DNA of 64,000 bases from Malania oleifera (GCF_029873635.1 NC_080420.1:30929032-30993031); one strand, 5' to 3'; positions 12,301 to 24,404 are shown, numbered from the stretch's first letter. Program-made: numbers and translations. The notes: generated from the sequence alone by a model not told the origin.

Positions 12301-13439
12301 CTAGTTATAAAAAATTAATCAAAATGACTATTGAAATGTTGGAAATCTTGTCTTGATGGATGGTATTATGTGATATGAATTGTAAATTGAACTATTGAAA
12401 TAGATGCTTGTGTTGAACACTAACTGCATGGCTGATGCAATACATTGTGAATTGCATGCTGGTAGTAGATTTAGGTTCTCGCATGCTCAAACTCACTGGA
12501 ATCTACATGATACGTATTATTGTGATCTTTTTGCTTGAATTTATCAAGTTTTAGTGTAGGATTTTTTTGGGAAATGTCCAATTTATAGACGGCATGCTGC
12601 CAAAATTTCGTTAAAGTTTTTCCATAATAAAACTATGTACAAAGAAATGTATGCATGATAAGTTAAGTTTAAAGTCATTCTAACCCGCGCCTCTCACGTG
12701 TTGAAATTCGTAAGAAAAAAGGCGATCTTAGGCTTATGACTGAAAATCTAAAACACTTGACTAAGAACAACAATGTATAAAATATAGTGAAAGGTTAAGA
12801 ACTAAATGCCATATGAAGTAAAATACCAAATTAATTAATGTCATTTCATGTATTCATTGAAGCTAAGACCCATCCAAGAACGGTTACTATACATTCATAC
12901 CTAATCGTACATGTGAGACAAATCAATTGTTATAATTAAATTGGTTATTAGTCATACTATGTTGACTAATAATCACTTGAACACGTTAATTATTTGTTTC
13001 ACTTACAATTAGTAACGTTTGTATTTCAACCATTCTTGGATCGTCTAATGTGGACAGTTCAGGAAGTTGTATTTACATTGTTGTCATCGTTCACGTTTTA
13101 TCAATTTTCATTATATATTTTGAGCGCGTCTCTACTTGTGTTCTCTGGGTGCATAGTGGGGTTTCGTGACAATTTGTTAGTGATGGAAAACTAGCAATAT
13201 GTTTACTTCCCCCATCTCGTGTATTTGGAGAGCCATGAGGAGATGTTGCCGAAATTTATAATGACTACGACGAAAGAATTTGAACGATTGATCACAATGT
13301 AAATATAACATTTCTGAATGGGATAGGATCCGTACCCTTTAGAGTATGATGGTTGATTATAGGATTTACGATGCATGCGTTATAAACATTTTGAGAATGT
13401 AATGAACATCATTTACTTGAACATGTTATAGGGTAATTA
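9363..13439 (+). other. CACTA internal non-coding stretch
   Basis: It is mostly AT-rich. Contents: a minus-strand 62-codon ORF (9412-9600) with no recognisable family; a second C-rich, CT-repeat patch at about 10325-10440 with several CGCCGCGTCGCCG words and a possible donor GTAAG near 10404, which may be an alternative leader; a (CT)n run near 10889-10906; and the first copy of a 0.33-kb internal repeat (12351-12680). No further coding sequence was recognised. The 12994-13194 ORF just upstream of the transposase has no known motif. Confidence 0.4.
12351..12680 (+). repeat. CACTA internal repeat, copy 1
   Basis: It starts TCTTGATGGATGGTATTATG and contains GAATTGCATGCTGGTAGT and AAATGTCCAATTTA. 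It is homologous to 19389-19735 and 20291-20632 in direct orientation. This is the most diverged copy, with a different middle. It lies upstream of the transposase gene, whereas the other two lie downstream of TnpA. Confidence 0.7.
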
Positions 13440-16400
13440 ATGAATATGGATAAGAGTTGGATGAACGCTCGGGGTAGGTTTTTGCCAAAATATGTGAAAT
13501 GGGTACATAATTTCATAGAGTTCGCGCGTCCTCGTGCCGATGTAGGCAGTAGAATAAGGTGTCCTTACAAGAAATGCCAAAACATAACATTCAAACATAT
13601 TGATTTGGTCCATTTACATTTATTAGACTTTGGAATGGAGAAAAGGTACACAACATGGGTGTTCCACAGTGAAGATTATGCAATTCAGAGCGATGATGAT
13701 AACGATGAAGATGAGGGGGCAAATATAGTAGGTGGTGATACATGTTCGAAAGGGGTAATTGAAATGTTAGTTGACTTACAAAGAGGGACTGCAGCGGACA
13801 CGGGCGATGTCGGTGTGTCGCGTACTGGGGATGAATCTACTTTAGCAGGTACCGTACTTTGCGATCCTAGTACATTTAATTGACTTGGTAAACCATTTGC
13901 TAATATCATGAGAGATGCACGGGTGCTCCTATATCCAAACTGTAAAAAGTTCTCAAAAATAGAGTTTCTAATAAAGTTGCTTCATGCAAGGACAATCCAT
14001 GGGTTATCCTAGAGCGCATTCAACATGCATTTAAGCCTCATTAAGGTGGCACTACCTGATGGTGAAACACTTCTGAAGTCTTTTTATGAGACGAAGACAT
14101 ACATGCGTGAATTGGGTCTCGGTTACACTTTAATACATGTGTGTAGGTATGATTGTGCACTCTTTTATGGTGAACATGAAAATACAAACGAGTGCCTAGA
14201 ATGTGGTGAACCAAGGTCTACAACAAATCAGAAGAAGGGTAAAAAGATCCCCACAAAAGTTTTGCGATATTGTCCATTAATCTCGAGACTGCAATGATTG
14301 TATATGTGCAAAAAGACTACTACATATATGAGATGTCATCAAGAGAAACGTCTTCAAGATGGAAACACCCTTAGTCATCTAATGGACTTCGAAGCTTGGG
14401 CCGATTTTGATAAAATGCATCTGTGGTTTACTAGTGATCCTCCAACATCAGGCTTAACCTTACTTTAGATGGGTTCAATCCTTTCGGTAACATGAACAAC
14501 CCATATTGCATGTGGCCAGTTATGATGATGCCATACAATATGTCGTCATGGCGATGTATGAAAGAACCTTTCATTTATATGTCTCTGTTCATTCCCAGAC
14601 CGAGGGCACTTGGTAATGATATTGATGTTTACCTGCGTCCGTTAATTGACGAGTTGAAAGAACTATGGGAAAAAGGAGTGGAGACATTCGATATGGAAAC
14701 CGGGACAACATTTCGGATGCATGCTGCAGTGTTGTGGACAATTAATGATTTCCTCGCTTATGGAAACCTGTCAGGTTGTAGCAAAAAAGGTTACTTAGCA
14801 TGCCCAGTATGTAATAAGGATGCTAGGTCCTTACCCTTGAAGCATGGCCGCAAGTTATGCTTTATATGTCATCGTCATTTTCTACAAACTAGACATCCTT
14901 GGAGGACTCGTGGCGTCAGAAGTTTTAATGGAAAACCTAAACGAAGGTCGCAACCAAAGCGACTAAGTGGGGAAGAGATATTAAACCAGCTCAGGTTGAT
15001 CAGAGATGTGAAATTTGGGAAAAAAACGACCAATAGAAAAAGAAAATGCGCTAAGTGGGAGTTGAATTGGACAAAAGAAGCATCTTCTTCGAGTTGCCAT
15101 ACTGGAAAGATCTTCTACTACACCATAACTTGGATGTCATGCACATCGAAAAGAACATTTGTGAGAATGTCATTTGTACATTGCTGAATATAAATGGGAA
15201 GACAAAGGACACCACAAATGCTCACCGAGATACGGAATATATGGGAATACGGACTAAGTTACACCTGTTTCGTGATGGGGACAAAATTCTTATGTCATCA
15301 GCTTGTTACACATTTTCAAAGGATGAGAAGAATAAATTCTTCGAATGGTTGAAATCAGTGAAGTTCCCTGATGGATATGCATCGAACCTAGCTCAATGCA
15401 TGAACACGAAGGAAGGGAAGATGTTAGGAATGAAAAGTCATGACTGTCACGTCCTTCTACAATGGGTTCTACCCGTTTTTCTTCGTGGACACTTGACTGA
15501 AGATGTTCGCTCGGTGCTGATTGAGTTGGGGATCTTTTTTTGACAATTGTGCACCAAAAAATTGAGTATAAACGTACTTAATTGAACGGTTAGAGTATGA
15601 CATCGTGATCATACTATGCAAGCTGGAGAAAATATTTTCGCCAACATTCTTCAATGTGATGGTCCACCTTGCCGTCCATTTATCAAGGGAGGCCATAATT
15701 GGAGGACCGGTTCAATATCGTTGGATGTATCCTATTGAGAGGTAAATTATATAGTCCTTATATAATGGTCATGTGATTTCCTTTTTTTTTCTTTTTCTCT
15801 TTTGTGTCTACAAGTCTATAATACAATGTAAAATGCACAAGTTCTCGTCCACTTTGAAGGGTTATGTGCACAATAAGGCACGACCTGAAGGTTTAATCAT
15901 TAAGGAATACATTGACAGTGAATGTCTTGCATTTTGCTTAATGTATCAACATGATATTGACACAAGGTTCACTCATGAGGAGCGAAATGCAAACGTTTAT
16001 GCTATTAATGTCGAAGAAGAAAAACCAAGGAGCTCTATATTTCGAGAAAATGTTCGGCCTTCTGGTGCACGAGTTTATGATTTCATTGATATGGACGACC
16101 TACAAAAGGCTCATTTTTACGTCCTCAATAATTTTGATGAAATTGTTCCATATATTAAGTACGTGGTTCCAAACTCCTTACTTTGTATTGTATTTACATA
16201 TGCATATTTATATACTTAATTGACATTAACATGTACTACTGCTGCATATAGCGAACATAAGGTTGAACTTCTGGCTCGAAATGAAAGGAATGTTGACGAA
16301 AGACATAAGAAGGAGTTTATCAATTGGTTTGGGAGTCGTGTAAGTTACAAATACTTCTTAAGTATGAAGCAATGTACGTTTTCACTATTGACGGTTTATT

Positions 16401-17230
16401 CTTCTAAACTCCTATTTATTTAATAGATGAAAGTCATGTATTAATATAAGGAACCAACGACAAGTAAAGATTTGTACATGTTGGCATGTGGCCCCGATCA
16501 ATGAGTTAATCACTACAACGGTTGCATTGTCAACGAGTTACGATTTCATACAAAGTCCCTCAAATTGCATAGAAGAACATAAAATTATAGGGTTGTGGTG
16601 CTAGGCACAGAAGGAGATGAAGAAATTAACTACTTTGGTGTGTTCGATGACATTATAGAGCTTAGCTATGGAGCCAACAGACTCGTCCACCTGTTTAAGT
16701 ATACTCGGTGGGACATTGGCAATAAAAAGATTGGGATAAACACGGATGCCTACTTTGCGAGCATTAATTTTAGTAAGACATGGTATCAAAATGACCCTTT
16801 TGTGTTAGCGACGCAGGAAGAAAAAATGTTTTACCTTAAAGATACAAAATTGAAGGGTGAATGAAATGTGGCCCAAAAGATTCCTCCCTAAAGTTTGTAT
16901 GCTATTACAGAAGTTGCGAATGGGGAGATGAGTGCCAGTGAGGCTGCATTCCAAGAAGATGAGTCATCTATCAGTACAGCACCACAATCTGCTTTCAATG
17001 TTGTCGAAGAAGGCTATGACCTTATACCATTGCATAGGTTTGGTGCCACGACAAAATCCGTAGAGACTGTTGACATTATAATTGAACCTTTTGTAGACAT
17101 TCACTTCTTTGATGATGAGGAAACTGATGGGGAAGATGAAACATGGGTCAAGTACTGTAGTAAAGAGGAAGACACTTTAGAAAGTGAGGATGATACCGAT
17201 ATTGAGGACGTGTATGGGGTAAGCAAGTGA
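13440..17230 (+). pseudogene. TNP2/TnpD-type CACTA transposase (Transposase_21), decayed
   Basis: The enzyme would cut and join CACTA ends. Domains in order: an N-terminal Transpos_assoc zinc-binding-like domain (13446-13660; DKSWMNA, IRCPYKKCQN, HLLDFGM); Transposase_21 in several frames (14025-14297 LGLGYTLIHVCRYDCALFY; 14466-15187 DGFNPFGNMNNPYCMWP, WTINDFLAYGNLSG, CPVCN; 15055-15543 DVMHIEKNICENVI); a DUF4218-like region (about 15560-16420, including RWMYPIER, GYVHNKARPEG and FINWFGSRV); a DUF4216-like region (16595-16864; YFGVFDDIIELSY, NDPFVLATQ); and an acidic C-terminus ending at 17230. Introns are likely, for example beginning at GTAAAT near 15742. In-frame stops (TGA at 14295, TAG at 14467) and frame changes (near 14465 and 15060) break it. 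Start: ATG 13440, or ATG 13446 at MDKSW, the usual family start. Confidence 0.9.
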
Positions 17231-17337
17231 AGGTTGTCGCCATGTATCTGACATGTGTAAATAACTAAAAATATATTTATTATGCATCCATCTAATATTC
17301 GTACTTTTTATATTTACTTGTCTAATATTTTGCAGAC

Positions 17338-19098
17338 ATGGCACCAAGAGGCCGTCGTGGCCGACTTCCTTCCATGGTATCGACTACGTCATCGCACAAG
17401 GTTGATCCGGTGGCCTTAAGACCAGCGAAGCACGTCAATGGTGCTGCGGCACCATCATTGTCTTAGCCATCCGGACCTTAGCCATACATGGATACCACAA
17501 ATGCGACTGATACGCAGGGTGAGTTGTCGACCATGATGAGCAGTGTTGGTAAGGCTGCGATTAATTTATTTACATTTCAACTATTGATGGTTATTCACGT
17601 GTGTGATTATAATGTTGTTCTTAATTTAACTCTACTTTCAGCATCTACATCCACGATGAGGTCAGGATGTGGTGCAGCTAAGAACATGTTGCTGAAGAAG
17701 CACCTGGAGAGGACTAAGCAATGGATTCAAATCAACATTCCTCTAGGCTACACGACCCCGCTTAACGATTGGTGCACACCGTGGACCCAAGACCTTGGCA
17801 TTATATGCTAAAAGTATGCTCTAGTCACAACCTTTAGCTGGATGCAGGTGACTCACGAGCAGCGCATGGTTCTTTACATGCGCATTTTGGTAAGTAATCA
17901 CAAACCTCTTTTTTTTTGTTTTTTTGTTTTTTCACTTTTAATATACTAGCCAATTAACAACTGTCTAACATTCTAATTGTATTATCTATATTAAAGAAGT
18001 TCGATATGGACATCCACGAGGCCGACCATGTGAAGAGGGTGGTGGATGTTCAACTGTGTAGTAAATTTAAGAGCTATCGCTCAAAAATGCACGAGCATTT
18101 TCAAGCGATGGAAGATCAAGTAGAAGCACGCCTATACGATAAGATATCCCAAAAGGATTGGGAAGTGGTATGTCGCCATTTCTGCAACCCACACTATCAG
18201 GTGATGTGTTTGTATTATAATCACTAGTTTTTAACATTGATGTCGCTAATAAACCGTCATTACATATTTTTTATAGGCTATATGTTAAATAAATGCTGCG
18301 AACCGTAGCAAACTCCCTACGACGCATTGCGGTGGGTCAAGGTTATTCACAAATCATCGATGGGTAATTATATATATATAACTATATGACCATTACATAA
18401 CTTAATATTAATGATGTCTTATATGATAATGTAGTGTGATCCCGAGACTGGTGCAGAGGAGTTGCTGCCGAATCTTTATCAGCGAACACACCAAAGGTGA
18501 TCGGGGGAGTGGTGCGAGGGTGCACAAGGCAAACATGTAAGTTAAAGAAAATATTTAGTTTATTACTTGATTCAAAACATTGAAATTGTATTCTTACTTC
18601 TTCCTTTTTATCATTTTCATGACTGAAATTAGTCACGGATGGTCGAACTGAGAGATGCACCTTTTTCAGAGGAGATTCAGGAAATGACGGATTTCCAGAT
18701 AACTGCTTAGGTGCTTGGGGAACGAGTGGGGGGCTGGGTGAAAGGACTTGGAAGTGGATACATCACCCCAACAACATCATCATCTATGGGTGCGGCGGCT
18801 CGTGCAGACATGGAACGAGCGCATCGAGATGTCGAGTCTCATGCTTAGGAGGTGGTTCAACAGGTGCAGATGGTGGAAATGGAGAATAAGTAATTGAAAG
18901 ACACGGTCTCCACCATTGTAGTGGAGAACCAAGAATTGAAAGACATGGTGTCCACCGTTGTAGTGGAGAACCAGAAATTGAAAGACATGGTGTCCACCTT
19001 TTAAGTCTAGTTGGAAGCCATGATGAATAGGAAAGCGTAGTTCGAACAAATGATGCACCAATCTCGACCAGATGATGCAAGTGGCTTCTCTCATTAGA
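17338..19098 (+). pseudogene. TnpA-like CACTA accessory protein (Transposase_24), decayed
   Basis: This is the second transposon gene, about 110 bases after the TNP2 stop and in the same direction. TnpA-type proteins bind subterminal repeats and assist transposition. Visible parts: a basic start, MAPRGRRGRLPS (17338); exons near 17488-17812 and 17840-17890; the Transposase_24 core at 18006-18200 (DMDIHEADHVKRVVDVQL, RLYDKISQKDWEVVCRHF) and about 18425-18500; a linker rich in glycine (LGERVGGWVKGLGSGY, about 18715-18762); and a C-terminal coiled coil with three 14-residue repeats, ending near 19098. Likely introns lie between the pieces (for example GTAAG at 17890 and 18536). Stops occur at 17467, 18709, 18846 and 18891, among others. 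The minus-strand ORFs over 18780-19127 are shadows. Confidence 0.8.
18879..19004 (+). repeat. Three 42-bp tandem repeats encoding a coiled coil
   Basis: Units at 18879-18920, 18921-18962 and 18963-19004 each encode 14 residues of the type VENQELKDMVSTVV. That is exactly two heptads with hydrophobic residues at a/d-like spacing. The first unit carries a stop (TAA). The repeat extends a dimerisation helix at the end of the TnpA-like protein. Confidence 0.85.
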
Positions 19099-19388
19099 AG
19101 GTATGTAAAACGTAATTTCAACTGCATGCTGGTAGTTCTATTGGTTGTTTAATTGTATCCATATGATGAATTGTGAATTGTTGGGAGATACTGGAACTTT
19201 ATTGATTGTGTTGTCAATTTAATTATTCCCAAGAAGCCCCAACTCAATCTATCACATCAAAATCACATAATCTAAGTAACAACTTCATGCACAACCCAAG
19301 CTGCATCAAGAATGCTTGAGAAACAACCTTCTGACAAAACTAGAAAACCTTAGTTCAATTTTGTTTTAACTTTTTCCTAGTAATATTT

Positions 19389-19735
19389 TCTTGATGGATG
19401 GTATTATGTGATATGAATTGTATATTGAACTATTGGAATACATGTTTGTGTTGAACGCCAACTGCATGGCTGATACAGTACATTGTGAATTGCATGCTGG
19501 TAGTGGATTTAGGTTGTTGCATGCTTGAAATGTTTTATTTTGTGAAAACAACCATGTTTCAGGTATAGGTTTTATGGGAAAATGTCCAATTTACAGACGG
19601 TATGCTGTCGAAATTTTGTTAAAATTTTTCCAAAAAAAAAAAAAAAAAAAACCATGTACAATGATAAAATGAATATTAAAATATTTTTGAAAGGATGAGT
19701 GAAAGTTAAACGAAAAGTCATTTTATTAAGTCCTA
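19389..19735 (+). repeat. CACTA internal repeat, copy 2
   Basis: Direct repeat of 12351-12680 and 20291-20632, sharing GATATGAATTGTATATTGAAC, GCATGCTGGTAGT and AATGTCCAATTTACAGAC. It is most similar to copy 3, and that similarity also includes a preceding segment near 19275-19320 (AACAACTTCATGCACAA). A poly-A run sits at 19632-19650. The rest of 19100-21270 is AT-rich and has no recognisable gene. Confidence 0.75.
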
Positions 19736-20290
19736 AATTTGGGATTGTTGTTTTGATATTTTTGTTTTCTTGTGCTGATATTTGTGTTCTTGATTAATGA
19801 CTATATAGTTTATATTAAAAAAATTAAAGCATTACTATAGCCTTTAGTTGGTGCGTGTTTTCATGCTATTTGACCTATCTGCGTCATCAATTATATCACT
19901 CTCAACAAACCAACGGAACTATACCAAAAACTTATTAAATCATCCTGAAGACATGATACTATGGTCAAGGAGGATTATTTCTATGTCCATCCGCAACCTA
20001 AAGAAAGTAGCCAGACAATCTTAATTTTAAAACACTGAGGATTCTTTCATCTAGCCCCTATGGTGCAAAAAGTTGTTACCTAGCATTTAAATGTATGGGA
20101 CTAAAATACAGAGAGTTAATTCATAATTTTACAGGAGAACAAACAGAAGGCAATACGCTTACATCAGTATCACTACTTAGAAGATAAATCCCTGTCTTGA
20201 ATGACCCAAAAACTTCTACCTATAAACCAGCAGTAACATCATAGAATCTAAGTAACAACTTCATGCACAATCCAAGCTGCATAAAAAATG

Positions 20291-20632
20291 CTTGAGATTA
20301 TGTGATATGAATTGTATATTGAACTACTGGAATACATGCTTGTGTTGAACGCCAATTGCATGACTGATGCAGTTCATTATTAATTGCATGCTGGTAGTAG
20401 ATTTAGGTTGTTGCATGCTTGAAATGTTTTATTTTGTGAAAACAACCATGTTTCAGGTACATGTTTTATGGGAAAATGTCCAATTTACAGACTGCTGCCG
20501 AAATTTCCTTAAAATTTTGCCAAAAAAAGACCATGTACAAAGATAATTATGATAAAATGAATATTAAAATATTTTTAAAAGGATGAGTGAAATTTAAACA
20601 GAAAGTCATTTCATTAACCCTAAATTTGCATC
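20291..20632 (+). repeat. CACTA internal repeat, copy 3
   Basis: It is about 900 bp after copy 2 in the same orientation, with the shared preamble at about 20245-20290, so it looks like a segmental duplication of 19270-19735. No coding sense is evident. Confidence 0.75.
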
Positions 20633-21279
20633 TATTAACATACATAGCATATCGTTTGCTTTTAACTATGGATAAGCATTATCATTTGTCCACCACTAAG
20701 GATATTTTGTCTTGAGAACGAGTTAAAGTCTTTACGTGCGTGGTTTGATGCATGGAACTGTATATATTCATATGTACGTCATTCACATTCATTTTAGTTA
20801 TTCGTTTAGGCTTGAAAATTATTGTACGGCGCACTCCCTATATTTTTCTTCCTGATTATACTGAGCGTCAGCTCTCCATTTGTATACTAATTTTTTTTTT
20901 TATAATTCCTAATTTGTAGGGTTCGTGGCTGTCATAACATCAACACGATGCCAGGCACGCATGCACTACAGTCGTTGGATGCAACTTTTGATTATTTCTT
21001 TGTAATTTTTATTGTTATTTAAATAAATAAAATTTTTGTATTTTAATTTGAATTTGTATTAGTATTTGTATTTGAATTTTGAATTTTTTGAATTTTTTTT
21101 ATCTTTTATTTCTTTATTTTAATTGAATTTGTATTTGAATTCAAAATTTTGAATAATTTATGAATTTTGTAGTAATTATGGTTTCAGGTTATGTATGCGA
21201 AAATGTAATTACATATTTTTACAAGAATTGATGATTACAAAAAATTAGTATTAAATATATTTTTTAAATTTTTTAATTA

Positions 21280-21764
21280 TTAGTGAAAAATTCAAATTCA
21301 TCACTAATAGTAGGGTATTAGTGAATGATTCAAATTTGTCATTAATAATAAAGTATTAATGACGGTTTTTAGATTCATCACTAATAGTATGCTATTAGTG
21401 AAGAATTCAAATCCTTCACTAATAATGTACTATTAGTGATGAATTTGTGATTTGTCACTAATACCCTACTATTAGTGACGAATTTGAATCCTTTACTAAT
21501 AATCTACTATTAGTAACGAATCAAAAAACTGTCACTAATACTCCACTATTATTGACGAATTTGAGTAGAGACGATGTAAAATTTATAGTGACGAGATTAG
21601 GATTTTAGCGACGAATATAAAATTCATCACTAATAGTTAGTAGTTACTACAGATATAGCAAATAATTTAAAACCGTCATTAATACTTATAAATTCGTCAC
21701 TAATACTATTTGTGACAAATTTATAAGTATTAGTGACAGATTTGATCCTTCACTAATGCCCTGA
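21280..21764 (+). repeat. Right subterminal repeat array of CACTA
   Basis: Tightly packed TTAGTGACGAAT motifs in both orientations run up to the right terminal inverted repeat. They mirror the left array but are shorter (about 0.5 kb versus 1.3 kb). Confidence 0.85.
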
Positions 21765-21776
21765 TTTTTTGTAGTG

Positions 21777-22522
21777 GTTGAAGTTGAATATTGAAGAAGC
21801 ATCTCTTTGCTTGAGCTTGTAAAGCTTGTTCCTCTCCTAGTAAGGGAGTAGTGTGAGGCTACGGTGTTCTCTCTGGAGATCAAGTGGTGAGAGACCACTA
21901 AACCATCCAACGACTCCATCAATCCCTCCTCCATCTAATACTCTCAGGCGCCCATCAACACCACACGACCAACATCTTCATACACCCATATGACGATCAT
22001 CATCTACACTTCATTGTTGCGTTCATCTTGTGATTCAAAGCTTGTACAAAGGACCTACAGTCTGACCTAACTATGTGTGGAACAATGTTAAGTCATCCAA
22101 ATCAATCCATTGGTAACTTCAGTACTTGTGTTTGAATCCTTTACTATATCCTGTGAACCCTTTCTAGTAGATTCAAATCACATCTTTGAATAACTCATTT
22201 GATCCATAGATTGCAATATTGGTACGTGCTAGTTAAAATCAATTGTATGAATATTAATTTTCTAACATAGAACTTTTATTCTTGAATCTTTAAAATAATA
22301 ACTTTTCAGCATATAACTTGATTCCTTTGTGAAAGAATCAATTGGGACTTAATTGCTGGACAAATCATACACCTTTTTAAAATCCTTGTACATGTGAAAT
22401 AAAATATGATTTATTGTGTTTATGTTCAGATAATTAAATTCTTAAGTTAAAGTGTTTAAGTGTATGTGCTTGTGTGAGGGTTGAATCGTAGGACATAGGT
22501 CGACCATTCTCATCCTACATCA
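21777..22522 (+). repeat. 3' LTR of chromovirus, right part
   Basis: It begins with the right copy of the CACTA target duplication (GTT) and is then colinear with 2312-3058 of the 5' LTR, ending CCTACATCA. The AAAAG that follows pairs with AAACG before 1700 as the chromovirus target duplication. Confidence 0.9.
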
Positions 22523-22775
22523 AAAAGGAAATAAATGCAATCTAATTTCCTTATTAGTAGCAGCCCCATCTATGAATGTAACACATGCAAGCTCAAAATA
22601 AGTTAAATGTTGATATGAATTTTCACTCCATCCCATAAAATTGAGGTATCACAGATCTCAATCCAGGCTTAATGTTAAAGTTCTATACATTCTCAAGCAA
22701 TATGATGCAAGATGGTTGTATGGTTTGTGTGAGCTGCAAAAAATCCATAAGCGTGCGTGGTGCAGGTCTAGTCAT
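22523..22775 (-). pseudogene. Athila-like gag, N-terminal part
   Basis: Read on the minus strand from an ATG at 22775: a typical gypsy gag opening with a KPGLRSVIPQFYGM segment and then ATNKEIRLHLFPF at the edge of the insertion. In intact relatives this is followed by SLK(D/N)K, which is exactly what the minus strand encodes just below 1699. This is the same gene as 106-1699, split by the 1700-22522 insertion. At least one stop is present. Confidence 0.8.
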
Positions 22776-22897
22776 GTTTTCTTCAACAGTCAATTTTTTT
22801 CTTTTCTTTTTTTTTTTATATTTTTTTTATTTTTCTTTTTCATGAGAAAAATTTTAAAAATGAGAAAAACACTAGTTTGAAATTAAAATTGACATTT
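22776..22897 (-). other. Leader between PBS and gag of Athila-like element
   Basis: This short untranslated leader is strongly purine-rich on the minus strand (A/G runs at about 22797-22862). Confidence 0.5.
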
Positions 22898-22913
22898 CCC
22901 GGCAACGACGCCA
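22898..22913 (-). promoter_or_regulatory. Primer-binding site (Athila type)
   Basis: The minus strand reads TGGCGTCGTTGCCGGG, one change from the TGGCGCCGTTGCCGGG used by Athila and related plant gypsy elements (tRNA-Asp primer). It fixes the orientation and the adjoining LTR edge. Confidence 0.85.
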
Positions 22914-22919
22914 AAAACT

Positions 22920-23707
22920 TGATTCACTCAAAAAATGAGTAGTTCGGAAGTTATCCCAAGTATAGAAGTTCAGTCGTGTAATAATTAGACAAAGGGCTAG
23001 ATCGTCTACTCAGGGAATACAATTTAATTCTAAACTTCATGTAATCCCAAAGAAAATAAGAAAAGAATTCTTTACTGAACACAGTTCAGATTCGGTTCCT
23101 AGAATGTTTGAGATTTTTGCAATGAAACTTAAACTCTAACTAAAAATTTAACACACATAAAATAACTAAATAAACACCAGATTCAATACCAGAATAACGA
23201 AAAAAATAACCTTACAATTATTCAACTAAATAAAAATTTTAACTTTAAACACAGAACCAAATAAGATTAAATCCTAACAAGATAGAGCCACTAACTTTAA
23301 TAATAAAAAAAAAACTAAAAATGATTTAAATTCTAATCAAGACTCCAAATAAGAGAAACAAATTGATTTTTTATAATAAATAATAACCCAGACAGATATT
23401 TAAGATTCAAAAGGAGATTTTAAAAAAAAGACAATCTAAACTCAATAATTCAATATAACTCAACCAAATTGAAATTTCAACAATAACTTTGAATAAAAAA
23501 AAAAGACAAATAAATATAACCCAATCAAAACAAATAAACTTAGTGTCTTAAAATAACAAGCTAAAACAAATAGTAACTAAGATTTTGAATAAACTGGAAT
23601 TAAAAATAAATACAATCCAATAACTATTTAAATTCCAAAGAAATACTTTAAATAAACAAAACAAGAATTATCATTAAAAATAACTTGAACAAGTATTAAA
23701 GAATAAC

Positions 23708-23743
<36 letters not shown>

Positions 23744-24404
23744 CCTATGGAGGGTTGCAGCCAAGCTGCTGCTGCTGTGCTTTGCACACGGTTTGCTACT
23801 GCCACGGCCTCCAAAGGCCCCCAAAACGCAGCCTCCCAAAAGAAAAATGCAAACCTACTCTAAAAGCCAAAATTAACCCTACCTCGCTGCCAAGAAAAGT
23901 CTCCCCTTCCTTTATATTTCAGTCCCAGCGTGCCAACACATCTCAAACCTTCCTTCAGTGCCTCAGCTGCGGTTTGCATGGCCGGGTCACATCAAGACCC
24001 GGCCACTTTATATATATATTTTTTCTTTTCTTATTTTTTCTTTTTTTCTTTTTTTGTTTCCCAGTGAATAAGCCCAATTTTGACCATCCTAAAACCTGTA
24101 TCTCTCAAAACTTAAAACACAGACATTGTAGATAATTTCTTTAGCTTTCCATAGCATTTTGAATTGTCTCGATCAGAGTTCATACGAGAAAGTTATGCAC
24201 AGATTACGAAGTAGTGTCGATTTTAGCTTCCAATAATTGCCCTATAATAAAAAATACCAAAAATTCATAAATTACTGAATAAAACCCAAATACTATAAAT
24301 AGAACACGATATTAAAATATTAAGAATAATTAGGTATTTAATTAAAAATATAAGTCTCAATGCATGAATTAAAACACATAATTATGCAATTTAGGCACGT
24401 GATC
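22920..24404 (-). repeat. 5' LTR of the Athila-like element
   Basis: About 1.5 kb. On the minus strand it starts TGATCACGTGCC (24404) and ends GAGTGAATCA (22920), six bases before the PBS. It contains an (AG)n run at 23711-23739 and AT-rich, A-rich sequence. The inner half aligns with the relic at 31865-32860, including the CTGTCGTGTAAT-like and GGCTAGATC words. The left edge is well supported by the PBS. The 24404 edge is inferred from the CA ending and the abrupt change into copia sequence. The ORF at 23740-24135 is not a gene. Confidence 0.7.

Larger units (their letters stand above)
6552..21776 (+). mobile_element. CACTA (En/Spm) DNA transposon, 15.2 kb
   Basis: Complete ends: the left terminus is CACTACAAAAAAAATGG and the right terminus is ATTTTTTGTAGTG, an inverted repeat of about 12 bp. 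It is flanked by a 3-bp duplication GTT (6549-6551 and 21777-21779). Removing the element plus one GTT makes the interrupted LTR colinear with its 5' partner. CACTA elements move by cut-and-paste using a TNP2/TnpD transposase and usually a TnpA-like accessory protein that binds subterminal repeats. Decayed copies of both are present in the same orientation, as are subterminal arrays at both ends. The reading frames contain stops and shifts, so this copy is unlikely to be autonomous. Intact ends mean it might be mobilised in trans by an active relative. Confidence 0.95.

Noticed and set aside
18780..19127. Minus-strand ORFs with repeated segments
   Set aside because: Shadow of the TnpA-like coiled-coil repeats on the plus strand.
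22641..22880. 79-residue plus-strand ORF with a Phe-rich tail
   Set aside because: The tail is the T-rich complement of the Athila-like leader; the minus strand encodes gag here.
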